From Pascua guehoae (Eukaryota; Basidiomycota; Tremellomycetes; Trichosporonales; Trichosporonaceae), in NCBI GenBank assembly GCA_001600415.1, contig BCJX01000001.1, positions 1,011,635-1,075,634 on the forward strand: a stretch of DNA of 64,000 nt, read 5' to 3'. Below the pieces are notes generated by a model. That model was not told where the DNA came from. It made no database searches and was given only the letters and a program-made list of their open reading frames with translations. The translations under genes were made by a program, and so were the position numbers. Of this stretch, positions 1-11,776 are shown piece by piece; within the stretch, counting starts at the first letter, position 1, and every line of letters begins with the position of its first letter.

Positions 1-52
1 GGGGAGCTGGGGAGCTGGGGAGCTGGGGAGCTGGGGAGCTGGGGAGCTGGAG
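1..52. repeat. GGGGAGCT tandem microsatellite
   Basis: The unit GGGGAGCT is repeated head to tail about six times with no interruption at the left edge of the window, so the array may continue outside it. Confidence 0.9.
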
Positions 53-119
53 CCTGTAGCGGGGACCGGACCCCCTGGCGGACCGGCGGTGAGCGGGAAG
101 CTGGCAAGTGAAGGGTTGC

Positions 120-400
120 TGCAGGCCAGGAGCCATGTGCAGCAGAGTCTACACACTTGCTGGACTGGTTTTCCCAGCTGGCAAGCTGTAACTGGCCAGT
201 CTGGAGACTTGCTCTGGACCACGGCAGTGGCCAGGAAGCCGGGGTGAGGGTCTACGGCAGACTTGCTACCAGACTTCCTGGCCAGCAGGCTGTGAGAGTC
301 TAGGACAGACTTGCGGACCAGCCTGCCAGCCTGGAAGCGCCAGAGTCAAGGGCGGACATGTGGACCACACTGCCCGTTGGGAAGCTGCCTGCGAGAGTCT
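120..400. repeat. Degenerate direct repeats, 'agacttgc...ccagcctgg' type
   Basis: Short blocks recur with spacing of roughly 60-90 bases: variants of AGACTTGC, of CCAG(C/A)(C/T)TGGC, and of GAGAGTCT(G/A)GGA. The copies are diverged and no single unit length holds throughout. No coding potential is evident. I read this as an old, decayed satellite-like stretch, but the period was judged by eye. Confidence 0.4.
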
Positions 401-439
401 GGAGTGATTGTGATCTGGGGACTTGTTTCCAGAACTCTA

Positions 440-550
440 CTTTATTGCGTCTTGGGCCTTGCGTCTTGTCCTGCGCCTTGGGTCTTGGGTCTTGGGTTTT
501 GCGTCCTGCTTCCTGTGTCGTGCGTCCTGTGTCTTGCGTCTCAGCAGTGT
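440..550 (+). repeat. Degenerate CTTGGGT/CGTCCTGTGT minisatellite
   Basis: A T/G-rich array in which CTTGGGT and then (G/T)CGTCCTG(T/C) motifs follow one another about every 7-12 bases. A similar vocabulary in the opposite orientation occurs near 12.29-12.42 kb. Confidence 0.55.
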
Positions 551-806
551 GTCAGTGTGTGTGTGTCAGTGTCGGTGTCGGTGTCGTGTCCCATCTCGAC
601 CGCTGCGACACCCCAAGTCCCGACTAACACCAGACGGCGCGCCGCCCGAATACCTCCTATGCCGCCGGCGCTCGGTCCCGTCCACCCTCTTGCGGCGCCC
701 GGGCCGGCGGACATCAACGGGCGACCTCGGCTTGTCAATCGCGTCCGCGTCTGCGACGGCGTCCGCGACGACATCTACCGTTTCGGCCTCAGTGGGAGAC
801 TCCACA

Positions 807-1259
807 ATGGGAGACTCTGTCATAGATTCGGCAATGACAGACTCTGTCATGGCCGACTCTGTCATGACAGATTCCGCAATGACAGACTCTACGATGGCAG
901 ACTTGCACCGGGCACAACCCGTGCCCGTCCTCCACCTCCCCGCAGAGACGGCCGACTATGCGTTCCCGCCGCCTGCCCAAGAGGCCGATCTCACGACCTG
1001 GTGGGGTGTCCCGGCACCAAACGCCGAAGTACCGGTCCCGCCGATCGCGAGGAGCGCGAGCTGGCCGTGCCTCGGGGGGTATGGCCTTGGCGACCTCGAC
1101 CTCGGGGTGATTGATGGCCATGGGGGTAGCGCGTATGGCGGGCATGAATACGACGCCAGCGAGGCGAGTGGGCGCGGACTCGGCGAGAGGTACCAAGTCA
1201 TGGACGCCAACGAGAGTGGCGACGTCGACCTCGAGAGCTACCAAATGGACCACACGTAG
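807..1259 (+). CDS. Hypothetical protein with short Asp/Ser/Met repeats (start uncertain)
   Basis: The open frame ends at a TAG. From the ATG used here it gives 150 residues. The N-terminal part is a run of about six near-copies of a five-residue unit, (M)(T/A/G)DS(V/A), encoded by 15-base repeats. It is followed by a Pro/Ala-rich stretch and a Gly/Asp-rich tail ending in DLESYQMDHT. The frame stays open upstream and its composition (Ala/Ser/Thr-rich) suggests coding may begin earlier, possibly in an upstream exon, so the start is only a convenient ATG. No domain is recognised. The base composition and repeat structure could also fit a non-coding minisatellite. Confidence 0.35.
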   Translation: MGDSVIDSAMTDSVMADSVMTDSAMTDSTMADLHRAQPVPVLHLPAETADYAFPPPAQEADLTTWWGVPAPNAEVPVPPIARSASWPCLGGYGLGDLDLGVIDGHGGSAYGGHEYDASEASGRGLGERYQVMDANESGDVDLESYQMDHT

Positions 1260-3716
1260 TGAGGAAAGCGTCGGTCGCGGATCCACGTCAAGCGGCACGT
1301 AATGAAGAGGGCACGGGACACGACGGCGACGGGCCAGTACACGCATGGCCAGGAAGCAGTCAAGACACGCTCGACTGCAGGAAGCGAGGGAGGGCGGCGA
1401 GGGTGGGGGGAAGGAACGTGGGAGTCTGTAAAGGCGGCGGGCATCATCGTGTGTTAGTAGCTTTTGTTACTGTTTCCCTTTTCTAAAAACGTGGCCGGTT
1501 CTAGTCGTCCGGCCGTGTATGTAGTCGGTACTGTCGTCTTGCAACGTCTGGCCCCACGGGCCCACTTTTACGCTCTTGCCCAGACTCCATGGGTTGCCGC
1601 AGATGTGCCGTATCAGGTCAACGCTAGGAGCGCTTCGACACAGCCCCTGTTGAGGCATGCTTTCCCCCAAGGGGGACGAGAGTTTCTCCCAAGATGTGGA
1701 CTGCGAGCACGTGTCAGAAACGTCTGGCCACCCCCGGGGGGCGACGCATTACACTCTCCCAGCTGGTACGGGCTGGTTGTGAGCAAACGTGATCGTCGGC
1801 TGTTAATGTTGTTGCGAGTGTTCCATGGTTGATTGACCGAGTGATAGAGTCATGGAACAGAGTTGGTTAATTAACCGCAATGGACCGAAACGAGTGACGC
1901 GGTGACGCGTCCGTCCAATTTAGCCGTTTCGCTTACGAAAAGTAGTGCACCCACCCCGGCCCATGGCAAGTTTGCAGGGTTGCCCAAAATCCAGGGGCTG
2001 GGCCGGCTGGGGCAAAATGACGGCATCCATTCCCCCCGAAAGGCAGATGTGCGCGGCATGTGCGGATTAACAGCGAGCGTCGCACGGCACGGCACCCCAG
2101 TCCTCTTGATAATTAAGCATGTTGCTTCTCACGCGTCGTTTGCGACCCGCCATTTGCGACGCCGGGCAGTGGGTCAAAAAGCTGTGCAGCGGGTACGCCA
2201 GGGTATGAGGGCATTCTCCAGCCGGCAGCCGAGTCAGCATGGCTAGCATTGGCCCGTCTGGGAAAGGAGGCCATTGGCATGTGCGGGTTTGGGCCAGGGA
2301 GTGTGGCGATGAACAGTGGCGTCATGGCGCCATGGCGTCGTGAAATCTTGCACAGCATTCGGCACACCAGGTAAACAACTGTACAGTCTGCAATATTGCA
2401 GAGCTGCCCAGAGGAGCATGTGGGAGAGTAGGACAGGGGGCAAAGGGGGGGCGCGGATCACATTGCAAGCCATTGTCGGATGGGCAAAACCGATTTCCTG
2501 ACACCAGTCCTGAGTATTTTTTTTTTCGACACTGGAGTCGGCCATTTACCTCGTTTTGGTGCTTGTTGCAATTTTGGGCACTCCCAAGGTACGATGGCAT
2601 CCCGAGGCACAGAGGAACAGACGCGAGGAGAAGACATGCAACATGCAGCAGACGTGAATGGGGAAGGCTGACCAGGCCCGCCCCGTGACGCTTTGGATCT
2701 TTGCGACGCCCAACTGGTATGCCAAGCCAATGTCACTCGGCTCGGGCCACTCGGCCACTCGGGACATTCGGCCACCGACCAAAACGACCTGGGCTGCCGC
2801 GGATGCCGTCGAGGGGCGTCCGCACATCGAGTGCTGTGCAGCCCAAGAGATCCCATCCCACACCATGACATGGACCTGAAGATTGCTGCATCGCTGGCTG
2901 GCCGAGGGGCATGGCCGCTGACCGCCCGCTGGACGCCCGAGGGGGGCGGAAGTGCATGCTGTACCCAATGAATGCAATGCCGACATGAGAGTGGATGCCA
3001 CGCAAATTGAGACAGGCGTGGAATCGTGGAAGCGCGGACGGCTGCACGCATGACCGTGGTGGCCAGGTAAGGGGTACATCGAGGTGGCTTTGCTCGCTCG
3101 GATGTGTGCTGTGTGTATGCAACCGCCCACGTCGACCTTGTCTCTCCTGTTGCTCTTGTCTTGTTCTACCAATTGCTCGCCAGAGTAGAGTAGAGAAGCA
3201 TCGCCAGCATCGCTCTGGACGCCATTCCGCACCCGCAAGCCACCGCCTCTGCGCCACTGGGTCCTGCCATCCTTCCAACCCGACCTCTTTTACCTCTACC
3301 TCGTTGGCATTGCCGTGTCCGACTCACGCCCCTCACCTCGTGATCCACCAAAAACGGGTGCCGTCTTGTTCGTTGGGCGCCACCACCGCTGAACCACTCG
3401 ACAACTTTGGACCTTAAGCATTTGGGCAAGACGCACCTTGAACTTGCTTTCCTTGCCACTCACCCAGGCATCTTTGCGCTCGCACCCCCGCACCGCACCC
3501 CCGCATTCTTCCTCGCTTGTCTCTCGTCTTCGTCACCTCACCGCCTTTGCCGCAACTCGTCCTCATCTTTTTTTCACCTTTTACGCTACGCCCATCCCAT
3601 CTGTCCATTCCTCTTCCTCACCTTGCTCCATCACCGCCTTGCATTGCTCTCCTCCCGCCGCCGCCCCCTTGTGACGACCCGCTCCCGTCTCCCTTCAGCA
3701 CCCGCCGGGCTCAACA
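1260..3716. other. Intergenic stretch, no supported gene
   Basis: Many short overlapping frames on both strands, none with a recognisable protein, repeat domain or convincing splice pattern. From about 3.43 kb the + strand becomes strongly pyrimidine-rich (C/T tracts) up to the ATG at 3717, which looks like the promoter and leader of the GH17 gene. Confidence 0.6.
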
Positions 3717-6700
3717 ATGGCCTCCCAGCAGCGCTACACGCCCGTCCCGGGCTTTGAGCGCCCAGAGAGCATGGCCTCGCTGCAGGCGTTTGAGGAGCGC
3801 CGCGCATCGCTCGTGAATAACGCACCCCGGACGCCCGGCTCTGATATCGACGAAAAGGCCGCCGGGTTCGGCGGCCCGCATGGTGAGTTTGCCAGAGGAA
3901 ACGGAAAGCGTGCAAAAGAAGAGAAAAAAGAGTCCAAGAGTCTGTACAAGGCGGCAAAGGGGGGCGATGAGGGAAGGCGGCTCATGTGTCTGGTGGACGG
4001 TGGGCAAGCACAAGCGGCCAGTGGCCGTCTCCAGTTTTGCGCGTCCATGCCCGTGCGGCCGTGCGCGATGTTGACGAGGGTGCGGCGTGCGGCATGTCTG
4101 TCATGTCTTTGCATCTGAGACGCTGGCTGCATGGCTGTGGTTGCCACCGTGTCGCCACTGGTGCTGCTTTCTTTAGCAGCAAATGCTCGTGCAGGCTAGA
4201 AGCAGGGTGAACAGGTGGATTAGGGACCCATTAGCGGGGGGGCTGGGACGCGTCCTATTGGTTGGGTTTGGCTGTGCACATTATTGGCACACCCTCGCCT
4301 TTGTGCGATCGGTCCCCGATCTCGATACCCCCCCGTTACACCCGTTAGCGCTCGGGACTCGCCGCCCACACGGCCCCTTAACAAAGTGTCCCATCCTGCC
4401 TACTTCCGCAGCGCAAGACCCATGGCTCCAGCGCGTCGCCCGTGTCCATTTCCACGACCACATTGCCCGAGACTATCTCCCAAACCCCTTTTCACGCTCG
4501 GGCACATTTTTCATTGTTGCCAACCAGCGTTTTGGGTTTGGCGCCGTTCGCGCGTTGGCTCGCTCCGTTTCCAGGATTAGACGCCTCTGCTCTGCGCCAA
4601 GGCTGCCCAGATGCCATGCTCGCCCAGACCTTGGCGCCATGGCGAAACAGTCGCCATGGAATGGAGCGTCTTGCTCCAATACGATGCAGCCCAGCACGGC
4701 GCCACGCATCTGAGTCTGCAGGCCCGAGCCCAGACACTTGGGGCATGTCCAAGCCCAAAAAGCTGTGCTTTGCAGGGTACTCTTGCTGCCAGGCTTGCAT
4801 TGTAGGCTCAAGGCCAGCTGGGTTGTTGGCACGATTGAATCGCAGTTCGCAGCACCGCGTCCCATTCTCTTGTTCCACTTGGTGTCCTGCCCTATTTCGA
4901 GGCGGGAACCACAGGGACCCAACCCAGATCCTCGTCTGCCTATCACTCCTCCCACTCCTCACACCACCACTCCCACCACCACCACCACACTCCTCTCTCC
5001 CCCCGACTCTTTTACGCTCTCTACTCTACGCCTGCACGCACACTCTCCTTCGGTTTTCTCTTCTCGCTCCACCTTGCTCGTGTAGCGTAGCATTTTCGTC
5101 TTCTTACACACGCCACAGAGCTCGACCACCTCCCTGAGCCGAGCACTCCGATCCCCCCGCCGTTCCGCACCTCCGAATCCGACCCCTTTGACTCGCGCAA
5201 CGCGTCTACTTCAGTCTTGGGCGACAACGCATCGCAAATGTCCGGAATGGGTTCGATGGGCCGCCCCGACCGCGGCGGCTACTCCAACATGGAGTACACT
5301 GGCGCCCCCGGCGGTGCTGCCATGGCAGGCGCTGGCGCTGGCTATGGCGGCCAGTTTAGCGACCACGGATTTGGTGGCGACGCCGGCGGCGGCGCCGGCT
5401 ACGGCACCCCTCCATCTGGCTACGCTCGCGGCGAGAACCTGACTGCCGACGAGTTGTGGGCGCGCGAGAACGGTCAGGGCGCGGGCGCACGCAACTACGG
5501 CTACAGCGAGCCGGAGTCGCCCAAGCGTGGCAGCAAACTCAAGTGGATCCTCATTGGTTTGGCCGCGCTCATCATCATTGCCGCTGCTGTCGCCATCCCT
5601 GTCGCCATTACCATGACCAAGAATTCGGGCGGTTCTTCCAAGTCGACAAAGTCGGGCAGCGACGCAGCATTGCCCGACCCCAACGACCCAAGCAACTTTG
5701 ACAAGGACCCGGCGTTCCACAATGTCTTCTGGGGAATGGCGTACGAGCCCCAGGGCGGTTTATACCCTGCATGCGGCGCGACGCAGGCAGGTGTCACTCG
5801 CGACATTCAGCTCCTTTCCCAGCTCACGACTCGTCTCCGTCTTTACGGCGCCAACTGCAATGTCACGGCTCTTGTCTTGCAGGCAATCCAGGACACCAAG
5901 GTTGACATGACCATCTACCCCGCCATCTACGTCGACTCGAACGATGACGCGTTCACGCAGCAGCTCGAAGCAATCGTGGACGCGTTTGACAAGTACGGCG
6001 TTGACCACGTCGAGGGCGTGAGTGTACTGACCATCAATGGGCTTTTGTGCAGCCCCGACTTTGCACTACACCATTTGCTAACTTTGTGCAGCTCGCTGTT
6101 GGCAACGAGTTCCTCCTCAACAAGATGGCCGACGCGGGGTCGACATCGCCGTCGGGCGCAGCGTACGATGCTGCTATCAAGACTCTGACGGACAAGATTT
6201 CGACCACAAAGGCGGCCATTAGCGGCAAGTACAGCAAGGACATTCCCATTGGAACGGGTGATGCCGGTAGCATGGCGAGCGCCGCCATTGCAGCAGTCGT
6301 CGACTTTTTCATGGCCAACGTCCACCCATGGTTTGCCCACACCACCATTGACGACGCGGCCGGATGGACGTACAATTACTTTATCAACGAGGTCGACGCT
6401 GTTATCAAGAAGGGAAACGCCAATGTCGTCACCTACATTGCCGAGACGGGTTGGCCATCAAACTCGAGTGACACCGCGTCGTCCAACTCTGGTGCTGGCA
6501 GCCCACAGGGTGATGCCAGCGTTGCCAACCTCCAGAGTAAGTTGCTCGCAGATCTCATCCTTGCACACACCAAGAGTTGCCACTGACATTTCTCAGCGTT
6601 CCTCGACACGTACGTCTGCACGGCCAACTCAAACGGCACTGGTTACTTTTACTTTGAGCCGTTTGACCAACCGTGGAAGGACGAGTTGTACGGCGGTGTC

Positions 6701-6772
6701 GAGGGATGGTGGGGTCTCTTTGGCGATGACCGCAAGCTCAAGGACGGTCTTACCATCCCCACGTGCTCATAG
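3717..6772 (+). CDS. GH17 glucan endo-1,3-beta-glucosidase, type II membrane protein (BtgC-like)
   Basis: Exons 3717-3882, 5119-6017, 6092-6536 and 6597-6772 join in phase to 561 residues. A Gly/Ala/Ser-rich cytosolic tail of about 195 residues precedes one membrane segment (about 197-221, WILIGLAALIII core) after a KRGSK stop-transfer motif. A Ser-rich linker and then the GH17 barrel follow. Both catalytic glutamates are present: E361 in AVGNE (acid/base) and E473 in AETGWPS (nucleophile). The family hydrolyses or remodels beta-1,3-glucan in the cell wall. The tail-anchor layout matches Aspergillus BtgC-type enzymes. The first intron is 1236 nt, far longer than others here, although the phase-1 junction (G plus AG) is clean. 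An alternative start at ATG 5238 behind a C/T-rich leader inside that intron would drop about 95 residues. Introns 2 and 3 are 74 and 60 nt and intron 2 carries a CTAAC branch site. Confidence 0.92.
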
Positions 6773-7815
6773 ACGTCGAACATCGACAACACCTGAACCT
6801 TCGATTCTCCCACCCCGTACCCACACCTACCTCATCTTCCCTCCCAACCCACCATTTGCCGCCCTCCCGTCGTCGTCTCCTGCACGCACACCTTTATTCG
6901 GACGGACAATGTCGGCTTCTCATTCACGAGTCTCACCTGGCGGCCACGTAGCACGCACCATGACATGTATTGGACACTGTTTCTGTGACGCGCGGCGCAG
7001 GTAGCCCGCGATGCGACCTCTGCATGCTGTGCAACAGAGTAGTGAGCAGCCGTGTGCATCGAGTGATCGAGGGGACTGTGCGTGGTGGCTGGCTTGCACG
7101 ACTGACTGCTGATCTTGAGCCACCACACGACATTGTTGTGATGGCAACGCCACCGACAACCCCAAGAAGCAACCACAAACATGCCCAACACGGCACGCAC
7201 CCAACACTCCATGACAACAATGGGTGACAAGACGCCGCGCGCCGCGCGCACGAGGCATGTGAGGACGCCACTAGCGCCCACTTGCTGGATTCTGATGCTG
7301 ATGCTCATGCTCATGCTTGGGGTGGTGATCGTCTTCTGACCAGTCTTCACATCATGTTTTTCTTCACCATATCCATCGTTGCTTGCTCGTTCCATCCACC
7401 TCACCATCAATCTCACCATCCCCCACCTTGCCCCCCTTCCCTCGCCGCCTCCTCTCCTTTCCCTACCCTAGCCCCACTCCCCCCTCCTTCCCACTCTCCC
7501 TCATTTTTCATCTCTCCCTTTCGCCCCTCTTTACCACTGTTCGCCCTCCTTTGGCCCCGGCCACATTCACTTGCACCTCTTGGCTCTGTCCTTCTCTCCC
7601 TCGTTCCTCACCTGTCCACCACATTGCCACTGTCCGCGGCGCTCAGCCAAATCGACTCGCAACCTCGACCACAAACCATCTCTCCTCCCTTTCCCCCCCC
7701 CCCCCCCCCTCCAATCCTCTCAGCCGACTGCAACTCAACCCTCCAACCCATCCTTGCACATTACCCCTCCAAGCGGCCACCCCCCACGCCGCCATTGCGC
7801 CATCCCCAAACACCC
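6773..7815. other. Intergenic; C/T-rich leader with a C17 run
   Basis: No gene is supported. The first part is the 3' side of the GH17 gene. From about 7383 onward the + strand is almost pure pyrimidine with CA insertions, including a run of 17 C at 7693-7709, and leads into the ATG at 7816. This matches the leaders of other genes in the window. Confidence 0.6.
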
Positions 7816-10674
7816 ATGATCCGCCTCACCCTCCACCCCGTCGAGTCGGAATGGACCCTCATCGACCAACCCCCACCGCCGCCCGATGCGCCCCCGCCGC
7901 CCGCGTACGCGCGCAGTACGACCGTCGACGCCGTCCCCGAGTGCTTTGCGTTTGGGTCGGTGAAAAGGCCCAAATCAAAGTCGAGGGGCAACAGCAGGCC
8001 CGGGAGTGCAGGCAGCACCAACACGGACACGGCGACGGGCTCGACGCGATCGACGCGGTCGACGCGGTCGGGCAAGTTGCAGAAGCGTAGGCCGCGCGGC
8101 AAGACGCCGTCGACGCTAACTCTCTCGCCCACGCCGTCCGTGAACTCGGCATCACCTACGCCCGAGCCCATACACGCACACGGGCTCGGCCCCAAGCATC
8201 CCGACGTGAATGAGGGATACTCTGCGGCCGCGCTGCGGCCCCTCCCGTCCCCCGTGTATACCCCGTACGAGGACGAAGACGACGACGAGGACGAGAACTC
8301 GCCCTCGTACACACCCTACGACCAACCCTCGCAGCCACTACTACCCGCGCACCCGCTCCCGCCGGGCTTTATCGACCCCGCCACGCTCGACGAGGAACTC
8401 GACGTGGACGCGCCCCGTGTCCGTGTCCTCCAGCTCGACGCCACCGAGCCGTTCGACAGCGATGATGATCACGCCGAGCACGACGAGCACGACGGGCACG
8501 CCGAGCACGACAAGCGAGAACTACACGCCGCGCGTCTGCGGGAACTGCGCGCAAAGTTTCCAGGCATGTTTATGACGCCCGAGCGCGCCCTCTCGGTGAT
8601 CGCAGAGACGGACGAGGATCCGACCGTGACGCTGTCGCTCATCTCGCTTGGCCTGGGCGCGAGTACGAGTACGAGCCGGCGGGGTATTGGCGGCGGGGAC
8701 GATGGGACTGGTGCGTACTGAGGGAGAGTGTGGGACTGACGGGCAGATACTGCGCCTCTCCTGCCGCCGTGTCCCGCAATTGTCGTGGGCGCGGTAGACG
8801 CGGACACTGACGATGATGCCAGTGTGGGCATCAGCGTCCGCTCGCAGCCTTTATGCTCGACCATGTCGAGCACGCTGTCACGCCACGTTGGGTATTATGA
8901 CGACGCGTTTGATGACCTCCATGCCGTCCATGATGACATGCATGACCATGCGTCGTTTGATGACGCTTACACTCGCAACGACGGCGCGTCGTTTGGTGGT
9001 TCGGAGGATGCATACGGCGGCTGGAGTGGTGCTGAAGACATCTACGACCACACGCGTGAACGCAGCCCCGACACCCACGACCACACCCTCGACACCCTCG
9101 ATAACACCTTCGACAACACCCTCGACAACACTCTCGACAACAGTCATGTTTCCAATGACTACACCTACGACCATACCGCCTCCAACGGCCACGAGTTCAA
9201 TCAGACGCTCAATCACACACGTGGCTACGACTCCCCGCCCGACATCTCTGGCATACCCGCCAGCGTGACCATCCGGGCCAGGCGCGTCAACAGCGCCAAT
9301 AGCCACAAGGCCACACGCAGCCACACTCCCGACTGCGGCAGTACGGCCGACCCCGACGACACGATCGGCTACAGCCACATTATCGACACGTATTCGGACT
9401 CGCCCACGCGCGCTTCTTCGCCGTCGTTCAACACGAGCGACCATTCCTTTCAAAATCGCCTCGACTGCTCTCACACCGACACCGACGCACACGCGTCCGA
9501 CGACGATGAGCCCGACACACCGACACACCCCCGCCCCGATGCGCCAACGCCAACGCGCGCGTCAGAGGGCTCGGGCTCGCTCCGCTCCCGCCTTGCGCCC
9601 ACCGTATCCCTCGCGTCCATGGCCTCGTCGTCCGTCTCGGGCCCGCCGTCGCCATCGCCCTCCCCGCGCCCGTACGCGTCCCCGATGGCATCTCCGCACC
9701 TGAACGCGTCCCCAATGGCCTCGCTGCGCCCCTTCGACCTCTGGCCCGTGGGTCACCCCCGCTCGCCGGGGGGTGAGCCGCAGCGCTCGCATGCCATACC
9801 CCGTTCGAGCACGTCAGCAAGCGTGAGTACGAGGTCGAGCACGGGATCTCGCCCTCGTACCAGTCATGGGGTGAACCTGAACCCGAGCCCGAGCCCGAGT
9901 CACCCCAGTCGCTCCCCCCGCTTGTCCGGCACCAGCACCTCGAGCACTGGCACACACACCACCAGCACGCACACGACGCGGACGCGCACCAGCGCCGCCA
10001 CTACGACCCCCAACACCTCGGTGCCCACCACCGCAACAGCGAGCATTCGCACGACCTCGGCGAGCACGAGCACAAGCACAAGCACCAACGCCGACGCCGA
10101 GCTCTCGCGCCTCGCGTCCGAGCTCGCCGCGGCGCGCCAGGTGGCCCGCGCGCTGCGCGCGTGGGGCGCCAGCCTCGCCGAGGAGAATGCCGCCCTGCGG
10201 GCCGAGATGGGCGTCGAGGAGGCGGCGTGGGCGCCGGGAGAGGGCGAGTTGGGGTGGGAGGGGGAGGGGAGTGGGGAGAGTGGGAGCGGGAGTGGGAGTG
10301 GGAGTGGGGATGAAGAGGCGCGGAGGGGTGGGTGGGGTCGGGATGGTGAGGGTGAGAAGGGTGGGGATGAGGAGGGTGGAGAACGTGAGGGCGGGGAGGG
10401 TGAGGATGGGTTTAGTGGGCACGTAGGTGGGAATGGGTGGGGTGGTGAGGCTGCTCGAGCCGTCTGGGGCGAGTATGAGGAGCACCAGTACGAGTACGAG
10501 TACCCCGGGGAGGGCGAGTACGTGGGGGAGCGCGACGGCGAGGGCAAGCACCAGGAGCAGCACCAGTACGAGCGCCAGCACGAGCACCAGCATGAGCGCC
10601 AGCACGAGCACGAGGGCCAGTACCAGCCGAGCCACGGTGCCGCATACGGGCTGTACGACCACCATGTCCACTAA
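7816..10674 (+). CDS. Large low-complexity protein with short coiled coil, unknown function
   Basis: Two exons, 7816-8710 and 8747-10674, joined across a 36-nt intron (phase 1, G plus AT), give 940 residues. The N-terminal 300 residues contain Pro runs, a Ser/Thr/Arg/Lys-rich basic patch and an acidic DEDDDDEDE cluster. Exon 2 has an Asp/Asn/Thr repeat (TLDNTFDN type), then long Ser/Thr/Pro-rich segments. A predicted coiled coil of about 40 residues (near 747-789, heptads of Leu/Ala/Glu) precedes a Gly/Glu/Ser-rich acidic stretch and a C-terminal His/Gln/Glu/Tyr repeat (RQHEHQ type). No enzyme or known domain was seen. The continuous open frame of 1.9 kb, the phase-consistent mini-intron and the coiled coil support a real gene. 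It is likely a disordered scaffold or regulatory protein (inference). Confidence 0.7.
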
Positions 10675-11161
10675 ACGCGTGTCTGGACGAGCTGCCCTGT
10701 GGTGATGGTCTCTGCCTGTCCTACTCCATGCCTTCCCGAATGCGACGCCCAAGGTCCGACTGCTGGCAATGCGATACCAGCCACGAGTGCCGCCCACGGC
10801 ACGGCTGCCCGTTACCGCCCTGCCCACATTGTCGGCGAGTATCGATATCCTGGCCCCGTGCGACTCGGCTCCGTCCATACTTTGATGTATCAATGTGCCG
10901 ATTGTGCCCATGGTCATTGCTCCGTGTGCTCGGAGGCATGGTCCGCCGTGTGTTCGTAGGCATGGTCCGCCGCGCCGGTAAGGTGACGCCAAGCCCGCAT
11001 GCAGTGCATGTTTGCATGTTCCGGATACCACCCCCGTATGGCATGTTCCGAGCACATCGAAACAGCCACAAACACCAAAGCAGCCACAAACACCAAAACG
11101 ATGAGCCACAAACAGAAAGCCAGGGCAAGGCCAGGTAATGAGCGGCTGGGGGACAAAAAGA
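10675..11161. other. Intergenic, no supported gene
   Basis: No convincing coding sequence. It contains a short duplicated segment near 10.93-10.97 kb (CATGGTCCGCCG followed by TGTTCGTAGG and another CATGGTCCGCCG) and AAACACCAAAGCAGCCAC repeats near 11.06-11.10 kb. Confidence 0.55.
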
Positions 11162-11253
11162 TGGACGAGTGGCGGATTGAACGCCAGACCTTCAGTATTC
11201 GCAAGTCGCGAGATCAATGCAAAACGGACGCTCTACCACTGAGCTACACGCCC
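11162..11253 (-). tRNA. tRNA-Ala (UGC) with 20-nt intron
   Basis: Read on the minus strand the sequence folds as a cloverleaf. The acceptor strands are GGGCGTG and CTCGTCC, followed by discriminator A. The D-arm is GCTC-AGTGGTA-GAGC. The anticodon loop is TTTGCAT with anticodon TGC, and the T-arm is TGGCG-TTCAATC-CGCCA. A 20-nt intron lies at 11198-11217, directly 3' of the base after the anticodon, the canonical position. Removing it leaves 72 nt. Two stem positions are mismatched (U6-U67 in the acceptor, C29-U41 in the anticodon stem), so slight decay is possible. No CCA is encoded, as expected for a eukaryote. Confidence 0.8.
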
Positions 11254-11439
11254 TTCCATGTGAGCCGCTCTGTGGACGCTTCAAGTCTGCCCCGGGGCAC
11301 GCTCACGTCGATCCGTGTTCTGGACGTGCCCAGCAGGAAGCTGGGTGTGTTGGGTTTCGGCGACGACCACGTCCACCGCCCACCTCCCCCCCCCACCCCC
11401 GCTTCGGTGGGCCGGACATACATACATGGGCACAGGACC

Positions 11440-11516
11440 CCCTTGTGCATTGCCCATGCCCATGCTTGCCCATGCTCACTCGTGCCCATGCCTGCCCATG
11501 CTCGTGCTCGTGCCCA
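11440..11516. repeat. GCCCATGC / CTCGTGC minisatellite
   Basis: Variants of GCCCATGC, CTTGCCCATG and CTCGTGC alternate for about 75 bases. The repeat is irregular. Confidence 0.6.
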
Positions 11517-11726
11517 CACCACGCGTGCCGTGCTCGAGCTCTGTCGCACTCTACAGTACTCTCGCACTCGACAGTCGACGCTCGCACTCATCCCATGCCA
11601 ATCGCCCCCAGGCCCCCCAACCCGCCAATTCTCTCGCACCCACAGACTCACAGACTCCAGCGGGCCACAGGTCCCGCTTGTGCTCTGCCCGCGGCAGGTT
11701 CAGTTCCGCGGTGCGAGCGAGGGACT

Positions 11727-11776
11727 GCAATCGTGCAATCGTGCAATCGTGCAATCATGCAATCATGCAATCATGC
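11727..11776. repeat. 8-nt GCAATCRT tandem array
   Basis: Six consecutive 8-nt units, three GCAATCGT followed by three GCAATCAT. The G-to-A change splits the array into two homogeneous blocks. Confidence 0.85.

Noticed and set aside
9814..11217. 467-codon minus-strand frame
   Set aside because: It runs through the low-complexity end of the 940-residue gene and into the tRNA locus. Leu/Val runs mirror the sense-strand CAC/GAG repeats.
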